Below are positions 19,104 to 27,872 of a stretch of DNA of 64,000 nucleotides, piece by piece. The translations under genes were made by a program, and so were the position numbers. Below the pieces are notes generated by a model. The model saw only the letters and a program-made list of their open reading frames with translations. It was not told where the DNA came from and searched no databases. Every line of letters begins with the position of its first letter. Within the stretch, counting starts at the first letter, position 1. The stretch covers positions 186,001-250,000 of the forward strand of contig NZ_RAPQ01000011.1 of NCBI RefSeq assembly GCF_003610555.1. Reading direction: 5' to 3'. Source of the DNA: Marinifilum flexuosum (GTDB lineage Bacteria > Bacteroidota > Bacteroidia > Bacteroidales > Marinifilaceae).

Positions 19104-19904
19104 CTAAACAAAAACTTTAATTCCTTCTTTGGCCATTTCTTTAACTACCGGAAGGTTGTCGTCTTCTTTCATGATCTCCTCCAGTAAAATTTTAGCCCTA
19201 TTCTCTTGAATATCGATGAGTATATTGATCAAAGTGATTTGAATAGAAGGTTCTTTTTGATTTTTTAAGGTTTCGAGATAGGCATTTCTAACCAAGGGAT
19301 GCTGTGCAAATTTGGTAAGTGCATTTGCTGCTGCCATCCTAACATTTACATTGGCATCGCTTTGCAAGGTTTGTACCAATACAGACAAAACTTTATCATC
19401 TGCGACATCTTGCTTCTCCAAAATGTTAACAGCCTTTAATCTCTGACTACTGGTTGGTTGTTTTAAAGTAGCCATCGTTAAATTTTGCTTCATGTTATTC
19501 AAATCCGATTGCAAACTTGCAATCATCATGCTTTGATCATTGGTGAAGGGTGAGTTTTTACCCAATAAAAACCCAACTCCGAAAATGATAAGAATAGCTG
19601 CTGCATACTTCAGGAATTCACCAAACTTATAATGGTTTTCTTTTTGATCTGTAAATTGAATCGATTCCTGTCGCTGATTTTCTTTCTCCTCTTCTAATAA
19701 TTGGTTGAAATTCATACTTAAATTAGCGCTTGGCTGTTCATCTTCAATATCATTTATCGTATGCAAAAATTGTTTGGCAAGTTGGTATTCATTCCTGCAA
19801 TTTTCACAAGAGATAAGATGGTTTTCAACTTCATTGGCCTGTTCCTGGTTCAAATTGTGTTCTAAATATTCTATCAGAAGGTCTTGTATGTATTTGCAAT
19901 TCAT
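19104..19904 (-). CDS. Anti-sigma factor with zinc finger and HEAT repeats
   Basis: A 266-residue membrane protein. Residues 1-40 form a zinc anti-sigma domain (Cys3, His29, Cys33, Cys36 in HLISCENC). One transmembrane helix lies at about 98-115 (YAAAILIIFGVGFLLGK). The periplasmic part, residues about 150-266, has HEAT-like repeats (VLVQTLQSDANVNVRMAAANALTKF, here VRMAAANAL, and ITLINILIDIQ). It would hold the sigma factor encoded 11 bases upstream at the membrane and release it on a periplasmic signal. The HEAT output domain is a less common sensor than the usual short tail. Signal unknown. Confidence 0.87.
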   Translation of the reverse strand: MNCKYIQDLLIEYLEHNLNQEQANEVENHLISCENCRNEYQLAKQFLHTINDIEDEQPSANLSMNFNQLLEEEKENQRQESIQFTDQKENHYKFGEFLKYAAAILIIFGVGFLLGKNSPFTNDQSMMIASLQSDLNNMKQNLTMATLKQPTSSQRLKAVNILEKQDVADDKVLSVLVQTLQSDANVNVRMAAANALTKFAQHPLVRNAYLETLKNQKEPSIQITLINILIDIQENRAKILLEEIMKEDDNLPVVKEMAKEGIKVFV

Positions 19905-19915
19905 TCTTGTTTAAT

Positions 19916-20458
19916 TTAAGCCAGTTTAAAATAAAGTTCTCTTAGCTTGTTGATTGCCCTGTGGGCTTTTACTTTCACGGCTGTTTCGCTTAGGCCTGTT
20001 ATTTCGGCTATTTCACGGTATTTTAAACCTTGAAATCGACTGAGCTCTATGATCTCTTTTTGATCTGTTTGTAGTCCGTCCATCGCCTCATATAAGATTC
20101 TCTTTCTGGATTCTTTTTCCATTTCTTCTATGGCCGAATCGGTTTCATATTCGATTTTTTCAGGTTCACTAAAGCCTGAAATCACTAATTTATTATCCCG
20201 ATAATAATTTGCATGAACATTTCTTGCAATCTGATACATCCACGATCGGAATTTGTGTTGTTCATTATAAGTCTTTCGATAGGTCAATATTCTTCTAAAT
20301 ACCGACTGTACAAGGTCTTCACTAATGGATTGATTTTTTGTCAATCTCAGAAAGAAATTATAAAGTCTTAAGTGGTATTTATCGAACAAAGGTGATAATG
20401 CATTTAACTCACCAGATCTTACTAAAACCATTAATTGTTCGTCATCTTTTTTCTTCAC
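19916..20458 (-). CDS. ECF RNA polymerase sigma factor
   Basis: A 180-residue sigma-70 family ECF factor. Region 2 runs from LSPLFDKYHLRLYNFFLRLT to RSWMYQIARNVHANYYR; region 4 has EIIELSRFQGLKYREIAEIT and a helix-turn-helix ending VKVKAHRAINKLRELY. The start codon is GTG at 20458. It is first in an operon with its zinc-finger anti-sigma and two DUF4097 proteins, so those surface proteins are its likely targets, along with its own promoter. On the minus strand two GTAACCA copies (plus 20501-20507, 20523-20529) lie just upstream. Confidence 0.92.
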   Translation of the reverse strand: MKKKDDEQLMVLVRSGELNALSPLFDKYHLRLYNFFLRLTKNQSISEDLVQSVFRRILTYRKTYNEQHKFRSWMYQIARNVHANYYRDNKLVISGFSEPEKIEYETDSAIEEMEKESRKRILYEAMDGLQTDQKEIIELSRFQGLKYREIAEITGLSETAVKVKAHRAINKLRELYFKLA

Positions 20459-20625
20459 AATAAAATTAATTGCTAGCGTGTTTTGTTCTTCTTTCTGTAT
20501 TGGTTACCCGGGAATATGGGAATGGTTACAAGGCAAGTTAAAATTTTCTTGTAAAAAATTATGAACGTAGGTATAATTAACTTCATAAAAGTTTGATTAT
20601 TTATGAAATAGGATAGTGTACTTAG

Positions 20626-20648
20626 TAGGTATTAACTGTTAATACCTA
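20626..20648. promoter_or_regulatory. Perfect inverted repeat, possible operator
   Basis: TAGGTATTAA and TTAATACCTA with a 3-base spacer. No T-run follows on either strand, so an operator is more likely than a terminator. Confidence 0.4.
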
Positions 20649-20678
20649 AATATCTAAAATGGAATCGTCATGAAGTTC

Positions 20679-20788
20679 TGTAGTGTGTATTAATATTGGG
20701 AAGCGCAATGAGAAGTTTTGCAGGCGTAGCCATCGCTACGGTGAAAAACTTTGAAATGAGCATTCGCAATAGTGGTGTGCAATACAGG
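20679..20788. repeat. Large imperfect palindrome (extragenic palindromic element)
   Basis: The centre is CGTAGC (20725-20730), loop CATC, GCTACG (20735-20740). Pairing continues outward through AGTTTT (20714-20719) with AAAACT (20745-20750) and imperfectly to CTGTA (20679) with TACAG (20783-20787). The GC content of the core is well above that of its surroundings. Confidence 0.6.
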
Positions 20789-20819
20789 ACTGTAATAGAT
20801 TTTCATTTTAGATTTTTAG

Positions 20820-22124
20820 CTAATATGTATTGATTGCTTTTTTATATGTCTCCAGAACTCTATTTCTCGCAAATTTGTGATCGATCATAGGTTTAGGGTA
20901 GGAATCCGTACCCAATTCAGGAACCCATTTTTTAATGTATTCAAAATTGGGATCGAATTTCTTTTGTTGCTCAATGGGATTAAAAACTCTGAAATAGGGA
21001 GCTGCATCACAGCCGCATCCTGCTACCCATTGCCAATTGCCATTATTGGCTGCCTGATCGTAATCGAGCAAATGATTGGCAAAATAGGCTTCACCCCAAC
21101 GCCAATCGATTAAAAGATCTTTAACCAGAAAGCTGGCAACAATCATTCTAACGCGATTGTGCATGTTGCCTGTGGCTTTTAATTCTCTCATGCCGGCATC
21201 CACAATCGGAAAGCCTGTTTTACCATTTGTCCATAGTTCAAACTCTTCCTCATTATTCAGCCACTGAATATTGTTGTAAGCCGGTTTAAAGCATTCGCTT
21301 TCAACTTTTGGAAAATTGACTAAGATTTGCATGAAAAATTCTCGCCAGATAAGCTCATTTAAAAATTGGTCATCAGCTTTTAATGCTTCTTGTACTGCCT
21401 GGCGAACACTAATGGTGCCAAAACGAAGATGAATACCCAGATTTGAAGTGGCCTTTAAGGCAGGAAAATTTCTACGGGCGTCATAATTGTTGAGCATATC
21501 CGCAGATAGATTAATGGCAGGGATTTCAATAGAAGATTCACCAAAACCAATCTCAGATAAAGATGGGATTTCCTTGGATTCAACTTGTGCAATATTCGAA
21601 GAGTTTAGTTTATACGAATAGGGTAGATGCTCCTTCGAATTGAACTCAGAACGCCATTTCTTCATGTAAGGAGTATAAACTGTATAAGGTTTTCCATCTT
21701 TTTTTAGGATTTCTTGCTCTTCAAAGATGACCTGGTCCTTAAAAAGTTGAAATTCTATTTGTTGAGATTCACAAATATCTTTGCAGTTCATGTCTCTGGA
21801 TATAGCGAACGGCTCATAATCCTTATTTGCATAGATATTCGCTATTGGATAGTCATTAATTACCTCTAATAGGCATTCCTGCGCCAGCCCATGTTTTACA
21901 ATTAGGGAAGAGCCAAATTGTGAGAGTTGCTGGTTGATTTTTTGAAGTTCGGTATGAATAAAATTTACCCGTGCATCACTTCTGTTTTCAATTTGATCTA
22001 ATATTTCAGTATCGAAATTGAAGTAGAACAGGAGTTTGTTTTCCGATTGTAAGGCATGATATATTGCTGCATTATCATGCAATCTCAGGTCTCTTCTAAG
22101 CCAAATTAGAGTGTATTTATCCAT
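20820..22124 (-). CDS. phrB: Deoxyribodipyrimidine photolyase (class I CPD type)
   Basis: A 434-residue cryptochrome/photolyase family enzyme that repairs UV-made pyrimidine dimers with light. The N-terminal Rossmann domain opens WLRRDLRLHDNAAIYHAL. The FAD domain carries ELIWREFFMQIL, the conserved TGFPIVDAGMREL, HNRVRMIVASFLVKDLLIDW and the Trp-rich DYDQAANNGNWQWVAG motif. The last segment GCGCDAAPYFRVFNP is typical of DNA photolyases rather than animal-type cryptochromes. Single-gene unit on the minus strand. (6-4) activity cannot be excluded, but the motifs favour CPD. Confidence 0.93.
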   Translation of the reverse strand: MDKYTLIWLRRDLRLHDNAAIYHALQSENKLLFYFNFDTEILDQIENRSDARVNFIHTELQKINQQLSQFGSSLIVKHGLAQECLLEVINDYPIANIYANKDYEPFAISRDMNCKDICESQQIEFQLFKDQVIFEEQEILKKDGKPYTVYTPYMKKWRSEFNSKEHLPYSYKLNSSNIAQVESKEIPSLSEIGFGESSIEIPAINLSADMLNNYDARRNFPALKATSNLGIHLRFGTISVRQAVQEALKADDQFLNELIWREFFMQILVNFPKVESECFKPAYNNIQWLNNEEEFELWTNGKTGFPIVDAGMRELKATGNMHNRVRMIVASFLVKDLLIDWRWGEAYFANHLLDYDQAANNGNWQWVAGCGCDAAPYFRVFNPIEQQKKFDPNFEYIKKWVPELGTDSYPKPMIDHKFARNRVLETYKKAINTY

Positions 22125-22194
22125 TATCTTGTTTTATTGTTTTTTCTTAATACAATATAAACCAGAAAATGTTTAATGATAAAGATAAAAAGGA

Positions 22195-22230
22195 CAAAAA
22201 AAGCCCGAATGATCTGCATTTCATTCGGGC
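22195..22230 (-). terminator. proBA terminator
   Basis: On the minus strand GCCCGAATGA pairs with TCATTCGGGC (plus 22203-22212 and 22221-22230), followed by seven T; it starts 9 bases after the proA stop. Confidence 0.93.
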
Positions 22231-22238
22231 ATGAGAAT

Positions 22239-23486
22239 TTAAGTTCTTGTTTGTCCGTTGCCGGTAATTATCCATTTGTAAGAGCACAATTCTTCCAAAG
22301 CCATTGGTCCCCTGGCATGAAGTTTCTGTGTGCTGATGCCAATTTCAGCTCCTAGTCCAAATTGTGCACCATCGGTAAAAGCAGTTGAAGTGTTGGAATA
22401 AATGGCTGCGGCATCAACCATTGAGTAAAAGGCTTTTATGGTTTCTTTGTTCTCGCTGATTATAGCCTCGCTATGTTTTGAACTGTACTTGTATATGTGA
22501 TTAAGGGCCGATTCAAAATCCTTTACTGTTTTGATTGACATTTTGTGACTTAGGTATTCCGTGCCATAGGAATCTTCACCTGCTTGGTGTAAAAGCTGAT
22601 CCTTATATGAGCCTTTCAGAATGTCAAACGATTCCTGATCTGCATAGATTTCTACATTTTTATCTTTTAACTGATTTACAAGCTCTGGAAGATCATTAAT
22701 TCTATCGGAATGAATAATGAGACAGTCAAGGGCATTACAAACGCTTGCACGTCTTGTTTTGGCGTTGTAAATAATGTTTTTCCCTTTTTCAAGCTCTCCA
22801 TCTTTGTCAAAATAGGTGTGAACGATACCAGCTCCGGTTTCAATTACCGGAATTTTTGAATTTTCACGAACCGAGTTGATTAAATTCTGTGATCCGCGTG
22901 GGATCAGAACATCTACAAATCCTTGTGCATTCATTAACTCTACTGCCGCTTCTCGTTCCGGCGATAGAAGTTGAACAATTTCAGCATCGACCTTTTCTTC
23001 TTCCAATGTGTTTTTAATGATCTTCACTAGGGTTTGGTTCGAGAACATGGCGTCGCTTCCGCCTTTTAAAACACAGGCATTTCCCGATTTTAGACAAAGT
23101 GCAAAAACATCAATGGTTACATTTGGCCTGGCTTCATAAATAACGCCAACAATGCCCAATGCCACGCTTATCTTTTCAATCAGCAAACCATTCTCGAGCC
23201 TTTTTGTTGATAGTGTACGTCCCAATGGGGAATCTAATCCGGCAACATTTTCAACATCGCCTGCAATACCAATTATTCTTTCACGATTTAGTAATAAACG
23301 ATCATACTTTGGATCGTAAGTAGACATACGATCCAAATCCTTTTGGTTTGCTTCCAAAATTTTTGAGCTGGAATCAACGATTGCTTTGGAAAGTTTCAAT
23401 AGAATCTTATCGATCTTTTGGGCAGATAAAAGAGGCATTTTTCGGGATGCTTCTTTGATTTTATGGAATTGTTCTATGGTATTCAT
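22239..23486 (-). CDS. proA: Gamma-glutamyl phosphate reductase (glutamate-5-semialdehyde dehydrogenase)
   Basis: A 415-residue cytoplasmic enzyme for the second step of proline synthesis: NADPH reduction of gamma-glutamyl phosphate. It belongs to the aldehyde dehydrogenase fold; the catalytic Cys lies in [14 protein letters not shown]. Further family signatures are [23 protein letters not shown], read here from [10 protein letters not shown], and the tail [16 protein letters not shown]. It lies 54 bases after proB on the same strand and shares a terminator, giving a proBA operon. Length is normal. ATG at 23486. Confidence 0.96.
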   Translation of the reverse strand: MNTIEQFHKIKEASRKMPLLSAQKIDKILLKLSKAIVDSSSKILEANQKDLDRMSTYDPKYDRLLLNRERIIGIAGDVENVAGLDSPLGRTLSTKRLENGLLIEKISVALGIVGVIYEARPNVTIDVFALCLKSGNACVLKGGSDAMFSNQTLVKIIKNTLEEEKVDAEIVQLLSPEREAAVELMNAQGFVDVLIPRGSQNLINSVRENSKIPVIETGAGIVHTYFDKDGELEKGKNIIYNAKTRRASVCNALDCLIIHSDRINDLPELVNQLKDKNVEIYADQESFDILKGSYKDQLLHQAGEDSYGTEYLSHKMSIKTVKDFESALNHIYKYSSKHSEAIISENKETIKAFYSMVDAAAIYSNTSTAFTDGAQFGLGAEIGISTQKLHARGPMALEELCSYKWIITGNGQTRT

Positions 23487-23540
23487 TGTGTTTGAATTTA
23501 AATGTAAGATAATGTAGTATAATTGTCTTTATTTCAATTG

Positions 23541-24611
23541 TTAATATAGAAATAAATAATCATAGTGAACCAATGGCCTTGCTCCACTTTTACCTATATG
23601 AAGTTCTGCTTTGGCTTTGCTGTAGGAGGTTTTTCCCAATCCTAAAACTTGGCCTTTATCATTCATGATTTTTACGATATCTCCTTTTTCAAAACTTCCT
23701 TTAATATCGCTTACGCCAATAGGTAACAAACTTGTAGCATTGTTTGAATTTAATGCCTCTTCAGCCCCTTGGTTAATAATTACCTGTGCTTTTTCGAACC
23801 CATCAGATCCGGCAAGCCATTGCTTTACTGTCGATGCTTTTTTATAAGCTATAAATTCGGTGTGATCCACATTTTCATGATCTGCAATTAAATCCAAAAC
23901 AATATTATCCCTTGAACCATTGGCAATGTGCACAGGTATTCCTGATTTGGCTATTCTTCCGGCGATACTGCATTTTGTAAGCATTCCACCACGTCCGAAA
24001 TTGGATTTTTTGGTGGTGATATACTGCTTTAATCGGTTGATATCACCATTAATGGTTCTTAGCAATTTTGCATTAGGATCTTCTGGGTCTCCTGTATAAA
24101 TACCATTAATATTGCTTAACAGGTAAAGTGCTTTGCAGTCCATCATCGATGCGATAAGACCAGAAAGTTCATCGTTATCGGTAAACATTAAAGCAGTAAC
24201 CGAAACCGCATCATTTTCATTGATTACCGGCAAGATATCATTGGACAAGAGGGAACTGATGCAATTTTTCATGTTCAGATAATGTTCCCTGGTCCTAAAA
24301 TCCTGCTTTGTTACCAATACCTGGGCACATTGTAGGTTGTGCTCTTTTAAGTACTTCGAATAAATATTTAGTAATTCAACTTGCCCAACCGATGACCATA
24401 TCTGACGGGCAGAAATTGTATCTGTCTTTTGACTCAGGTTTATTTTATTTCTCCCGACTGCTACAGCACCTGATGATACAAGAATGCACTGATATCCCAA
24501 CTTTTTTAATTCTGATATCTGAAATACAAGGTTTTTAATTCTCTGTTTGTCGATTTGGCCCGTACTTTTGGTAAGAACGTTTGAGCCTATTTTGATGCAA
24601 ATTCGCTTCAT
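23541..24611 (-). CDS. proB: Glutamate 5-kinase
   Basis: A 356-residue enzyme that phosphorylates glutamate, the first and usually proline-inhibited step of proline synthesis. Residues 1-250 are an amino-acid kinase domain (IGSNVLTKS, LVSSGAVAVGRNKI, NENDAVSV, DNDELSGLIASM, GRGGMLTKC). Residues about 270-356 form the C-terminal PUA domain (QVIINQGAEEALN, FEKGDIVKIM). First gene of proBA. Its 5' region holds stable hairpins (24642-24688), so leader-based control is possible. ATG at 24611. Confidence 0.96.
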   Translation of the reverse strand: MKRICIKIGSNVLTKSTGQIDKQRIKNLVFQISELKKLGYQCILVSSGAVAVGRNKINLSQKTDTISARQIWSSVGQVELLNIYSKYLKEHNLQCAQVLVTKQDFRTREHYLNMKNCISSLLSNDILPVINENDAVSVTALMFTDNDELSGLIASMMDCKALYLLSNINGIYTGDPEDPNAKLLRTINGDINRLKQYITTKKSNFGRGGMLTKCSIAGRIAKSGIPVHIANGSRDNIVLDLIADHENVDHTEFIAYKKASTVKQWLAGSDGFEKAQVIINQGAEEALNSNNATSLLPIGVSDIKGSFEKGDIVKIMNDKGQVLGLGKTSYSKAKAELHIGKSGARPLVHYDYLFLY

Positions 24612-24641
24612 GATCTTGATTTTTTATGGTGTACGCAACTA

Positions 24642-24688
24642 CATCTTGCTACCCTAATATTGGTGCAAGATGCGAATGGTTGCATCGC
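24642..24688 (-). promoter_or_regulatory. Stem-loops in the proB 5' leader
   Basis: Stem 1: CATCTTGC-T-ACC (24642-24653) with GGT-GCAAGATG (24662-24672), one bulge. Stem 2: TGCGA (24671-24675) with TCGCA (24684-24688). Both lie within 80 bases upstream of the proB start. Confidence 0.4.
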
Positions 24689-24768
24689 AATTTTTTAAAA
24701 TGTGCAATGCAATAAATGATTGTATGCTTGGTAAATAGTAATTTTCTATTTAAAGCAATACTTTAATA

Positions 24769-24833
24769 CCGATTATTAATTAGTAAAGCCTTTTGTTCGT
24801 GTTACTCCAAACGGCTAACTAATTATATATCGG
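24769..24833. repeat. Imperfect inverted repeat
   Basis: The arm at 24769-24790 (CCGAT..AATTAGT..AGCC) pairs with 24813-24833 (GGCT..ACTAATT..ATCGG) over a loop of 22 bases, with a few mismatches in the middle. Confidence 0.5.
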
Positions 24834-25315
24834 CATTTCAATTTAATATTTCACAGTTTCGCTTAAGCTCACTTTGAAATTTAAATGGTATAATTAGTAA
24901 GAGATTATCGTACCCACACGGGAAAGCGAAAAGTATTGGGTGATTTAGGGAAATGAGGGGCAATGAAAGAGTTGGATGTACCATAGAATGATACAATCAA
25001 ATCGGTTTTTTTGTGTAATAATTTTAAGTCTTTCATAACGGAATACATTTGGTTATTAAGTTTCCCCCTTAATAAAACCAAGTCAAATATAAACATTCTT
25101 TTTGGATTTAAATCATTGCAAATTAGAATATTGGGAATATGTAGTCTGTCGAAAAGCTTTGCGAAATTCTGATTTGAATTGAAAAGATTTTACGCTTAGT
25201 TTGTGTAATGTGTAGGAAATCAATAAGGTGTGGCATAGTTGTGTGTGAAATTATAATCTTTGTTAAAATTTTTCAAATAAGATTTTTTCAGACCTGATTT
25301 TGTATGTTCAATTCT

Positions 25316-25323
25316 TATCTTTG
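25316..25323 (+). promoter_or_regulatory. -7 box of M3 peptidase promoter
   Basis: TATCTTTG, 28 bases before ATG 25352. It lies inside the upstream frame extension, so it supports the internal start. Confidence 0.6.
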
Positions 25324-25351
25324 TTTGAGAAATTATAAATCAAGATATACT

Positions 25352-27382
25352 ATGAGTAAAAATCCTTTATTAGAAGAATTTTCAACACCATACAAATCTG
25401 TTCCATTCGATAAAATAGAATTGGAGCATTACATGCCAGCCTTTAAGCAAAGTATCGAAAATGCCAGAACTGAAATTGATGAGATAGCCAATTCTACTGA
25501 AGAACCAACTTTTAAGAATACCATTGAGGGCCTCGAATATTCGGGACAGCAACTGGATAGAATAGGTTCGGTTTTCTTCAATTTAAATCATGCACACACC
25601 AATGATGAAATGCAGGCTATGGCGCGTGAAATATCGCCTATGCTTACCGAATTCTCAAATGATATTATCATGAATGAGAAACTCTTTAAAAGAGTGAAAC
25701 AGGTTTATGAAAAGAGAGATGAGTTTGATTTAAATGTAGAACAGACCAAATTATTAACAGATAGATACAAATCTTTTGTTAGATCTGGTGCTGATTTGGA
25801 TGAAGAGAAGAAAGGGAAAATCAGAGAAATCTCGAAAGAACTTTCAAAATTAACCTTGCAGTTTGGCGAGAATGTTTTGGCTGCAACCAACAATTTCGAA
25901 CTTTATTTAACGAACAAAGAAGATGTTGCAGGCCTGCCTGAAGGAATTCTTGAAGCTGCATCGGCTTTAGCCAAGGAAAAAGAGAAGGAAGGATGGATCT
26001 TCAATCTTCAATTTCCTAGCTATGTTCCTTTTATGCAATACGCCGATAAACGCGAATTGCGCGAGAAAATGTTTAAAGCCTATACTTCGCGATGTTTCAA
26101 CGATAAATTCGACAATCAAAAGACCATACATCGCATTGTAGAGTTGCGATTGGCAAAGGTTCACCTGTTAGGATACGAAACTTATGCTGACTATGTATTG
26201 GAGGAAAGAATGGCAAAATCGGCAGACAATGTAATTAAATTCTTAAATGAACTTTTGGATGCATCAATGCCAAAAGCGCAAGAAGAGTTTAAAGAATTGC
26301 AAGAGTATGCAAAATCGCTTGGCGCAGATTTCGATTTACAAAGATGGGATTGGGCCTACTATGCTGAAAAGCTAAAGACCGAAAAATTCGATATCAACGA
26401 TGAGATTACACGTCCTTACTTCGAGTTAGAGAGTGTGAAAAAGGGAATTTTCGATTTGGCTACCAAATTGTATGGCATTCAGTTCAAGTTGAACGCAGAT
26501 ATCGCTAAATATCACGAAGAAGTGGATGTGTACGAAGTATTGGACAAGGAAGGAAACTTTTTATCGCTATTTTATGCCGATTTTCACCCAAGAAACACCA
26601 AGCAAGGTGGGGCCTGGATGACTTCCTTTGTAGATCAGTACAAGCAAGAGAATAAGGATTACAGACCTCATATTTCCATAGTATGTAACTTTACCCGTCC
26701 GACCGAAACCAAGCCATCTTTGTTGACTTTTAACGAGGTAACTACTTTCTTGCACGAGTTTGGTCATGCATTACACGGAATGCTTTCTAAATGTACTTAC
26801 AGTGCTTTGTCGGGAACCAATGTGTATCGCGATTTTGTAGAGTTGCCATCGCAGTTTATGGAGAACTTTGCTTTCCGTAAAGAATGGTTGGACGAAGTGG
26901 CAGCGCACTATGAAACAGGAGAAAAGATCCCTCAGGAACTGATTCAGAAAATTATTGATAGCAGTAATTTCTTAAGCGGATATGGTTTTGTTCGTCAGAT
27001 AAGTTTTGGTTTAAATGATATGGCTTGGCACAGTGTTAATGAATCAATTACGAATCCGGTGGGAGAGTTCGAAGACCAGGCAATGGCATCAACTGAACTC
27101 TTCTCTAAGGTGAACGGAAGCTGTATGAGTACCTCATTCTCACATATTTTTGCAGGTGGATATGCAGCAGGATACTACGGTTACAAATGGGCCGAAGTAC
27201 TGGATGCTGATGCTTTCGAGGCATTTAAAGAGAATGGCATTTACGATAAGGCAACTGCCGATGCTTTCCGTGAGAATGTATTGGAAAAGGGCGGAAGCGA
27301 TCATCCAATGAATTTGTACCTGCAATTCAGAGGTAAAGAACCATCGATTGATCCGCTATTGAAACGCAGTGGTTTAAAATAA
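25352..27382 (+). CDS. M3 family zinc oligopeptidase (Dcp/oligopeptidase A type)
   Basis: A 676-residue soluble metallopeptidase. The zinc motif HEFGHALHG begins near residue 468, with the third ligand in NVYRDFVELPSQFMENF downstream. The family tail GGSDHPMNLYLQFRGKEP is present. The frame starts at 25304, but the -7 box at 25316-25323 and the family start MSKNPLLEEFSTPYKSVPF favour ATG 25352. There is no signal peptide, so it acts in the cytoplasm on short peptides. The pattern around the active site looks more like peptidyl-dipeptidase Dcp than oligopeptidase A, but I cannot settle this. Single-gene unit. Confidence 0.93.
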   Translation: MSKNPLLEEFSTPYKSVPFDKIELEHYMPAFKQSIENARTEIDEIANSTEEPTFKNTIEGLEYSGQQLDRIGSVFFNLNHAHTNDEMQAMAREISPMLTEFSNDIIMNEKLFKRVKQVYEKRDEFDLNVEQTKLLTDRYKSFVRSGADLDEEKKGKIREISKELSKLTLQFGENVLAATNNFELYLTNKEDVAGLPEGILEAASALAKEKEKEGWIFNLQFPSYVPFMQYADKRELREKMFKAYTSRCFNDKFDNQKTIHRIVELRLAKVHLLGYETYADYVLEERMAKSADNVIKFLNELLDASMPKAQEEFKELQEYAKSLGADFDLQRWDWAYYAEKLKTEKFDINDEITRPYFELESVKKGIFDLATKLYGIQFKLNADIAKYHEEVDVYEVLDKEGNFLSLFYADFHPRNTKQGGAWMTSFVDQYKQENKDYRPHISIVCNFTRPTETKPSLLTFNEVTTFLHEFGHALHGMLSKCTYSALSGTNVYRDFVELPSQFMENFAFRKEWLDEVAAHYETGEKIPQELIQKIIDSSNFLSGYGFVRQISFGLNDMAWHSVNESITNPVGEFEDQAMASTELFSKVNGSCMSTSFSHIFAGGYAAGYYGYKWAEVLDADAFEAFKENGIYDKATADAFRENVLEKGGSDHPMNLYLQFRGKEPSIDPLLKRSGLK

Positions 27383-27420
27383 AGTCCTATTACATTTCAA
27401 AATACTTAAAAAAGAATGAT

Positions 27421-27458
27421 ACAATCGCTGTCTCAATCGGGGCAGCGATTGTTTTTTG
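27421..27458 (+). terminator. M3 peptidase terminator
   Basis: ACAATCGCTG (27421-27430) pairs with CAGCGATTGT (27443-27452), followed by T residues. Confidence 0.9.
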
Positions 27459-27872
27459 TGTTTCCTACGCACTTTTATGCTCTCCTTACACAAGGGAAGG
27501 GTTTCCTGCGGGATATAAGTTAGCATGTTGCTTGTTTTTCTACTGGGAGACGCAATATTTTATCATCTTTTTAAAATATTTAATGTCATTTTAGAAATAT
27601 TAGCACTTTTTTAGATATTTATATACCTATTCAAATAATTTAAAACCTTTTCAAATAATTTAAAACCTTTTCAAACTATATAATACCTTTTTAAAATAGG
27701 CAATAAAATTTGAAAAAAGAGATTGTAAATAGGTAAAATATAATGCATATATCGAAAGTGAAATCATTATTTAAAAAAGTCAATAGAATTTTAAAATATG
27801 CATTGAATTAACATTAATGTTCTATGTAGAATGTCCAATGTTCATGTTAAAAATAAGAAGGAAAGGCATTTT
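27459..27872. other. AT-rich intergenic region with periodic repeats
   Basis: About 410 bases between convergent genes. It holds a 20-base-period repeat array at 27571-27710 (separate entry). Nothing else is recognisable. Confidence 0.5.
27571..27710. repeat. Degenerate tandem repeat with 20-base period
   Basis: Two exact copies of a 20-base unit (27631-27650 and 27651-27670), a third with 5 changes (27671-27690), and weaker units in the same phase on both sides (27571, 27591, 27611, 27691). The unit is about 85 percent A+T and usually ends in ACCTTT or a variant. Confidence 0.65.

Larger units (their letters stand above)
20459..20819. other. Intergenic region between photolyase and sigma gene
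   Basis: 361 bases with three structures: direct copies of TGGTTAC at 20501-20507 and 20523-20529 near the sigma gene; a perfect 10-base-arm inverted repeat at 20626-20648; and a large imperfect palindrome at about 20679-20788. No gene. Confidence 0.6.
24612..25351. other. Long divergent intergenic region proB / M3 peptidase
   Basis: 740 bases without a credible gene. Next to proB are two hairpins (CATCTTGC..GCAAGATG at 24642-24672; TGCGA..TCGCA at 24671-24688). A long imperfect inverted repeat spans 24769-24833. Near the right end, TATCTTTG (25316-25323) is the -7 box of the peptidase gene. A 63-codon frame at 24905-25096 has no sign of being real. Confidence 0.5.

Noticed and set aside
24671-24694. 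Plus-strand terminator (TGCGA/TCGCA then T-run)
   Set aside because: No plus-strand gene ends upstream; it is better read as part of the minus-strand proB leader.
24905-25096. 63-codon minus-strand frame in the proB / peptidase gap
   Set aside because: No promoter, no recognisable domain, and composition like the surrounding non-coding DNA.
27571-27710. CRISPR array
   Set aside because: The units abut with no spacers, are degenerate, and no cas genes are present.
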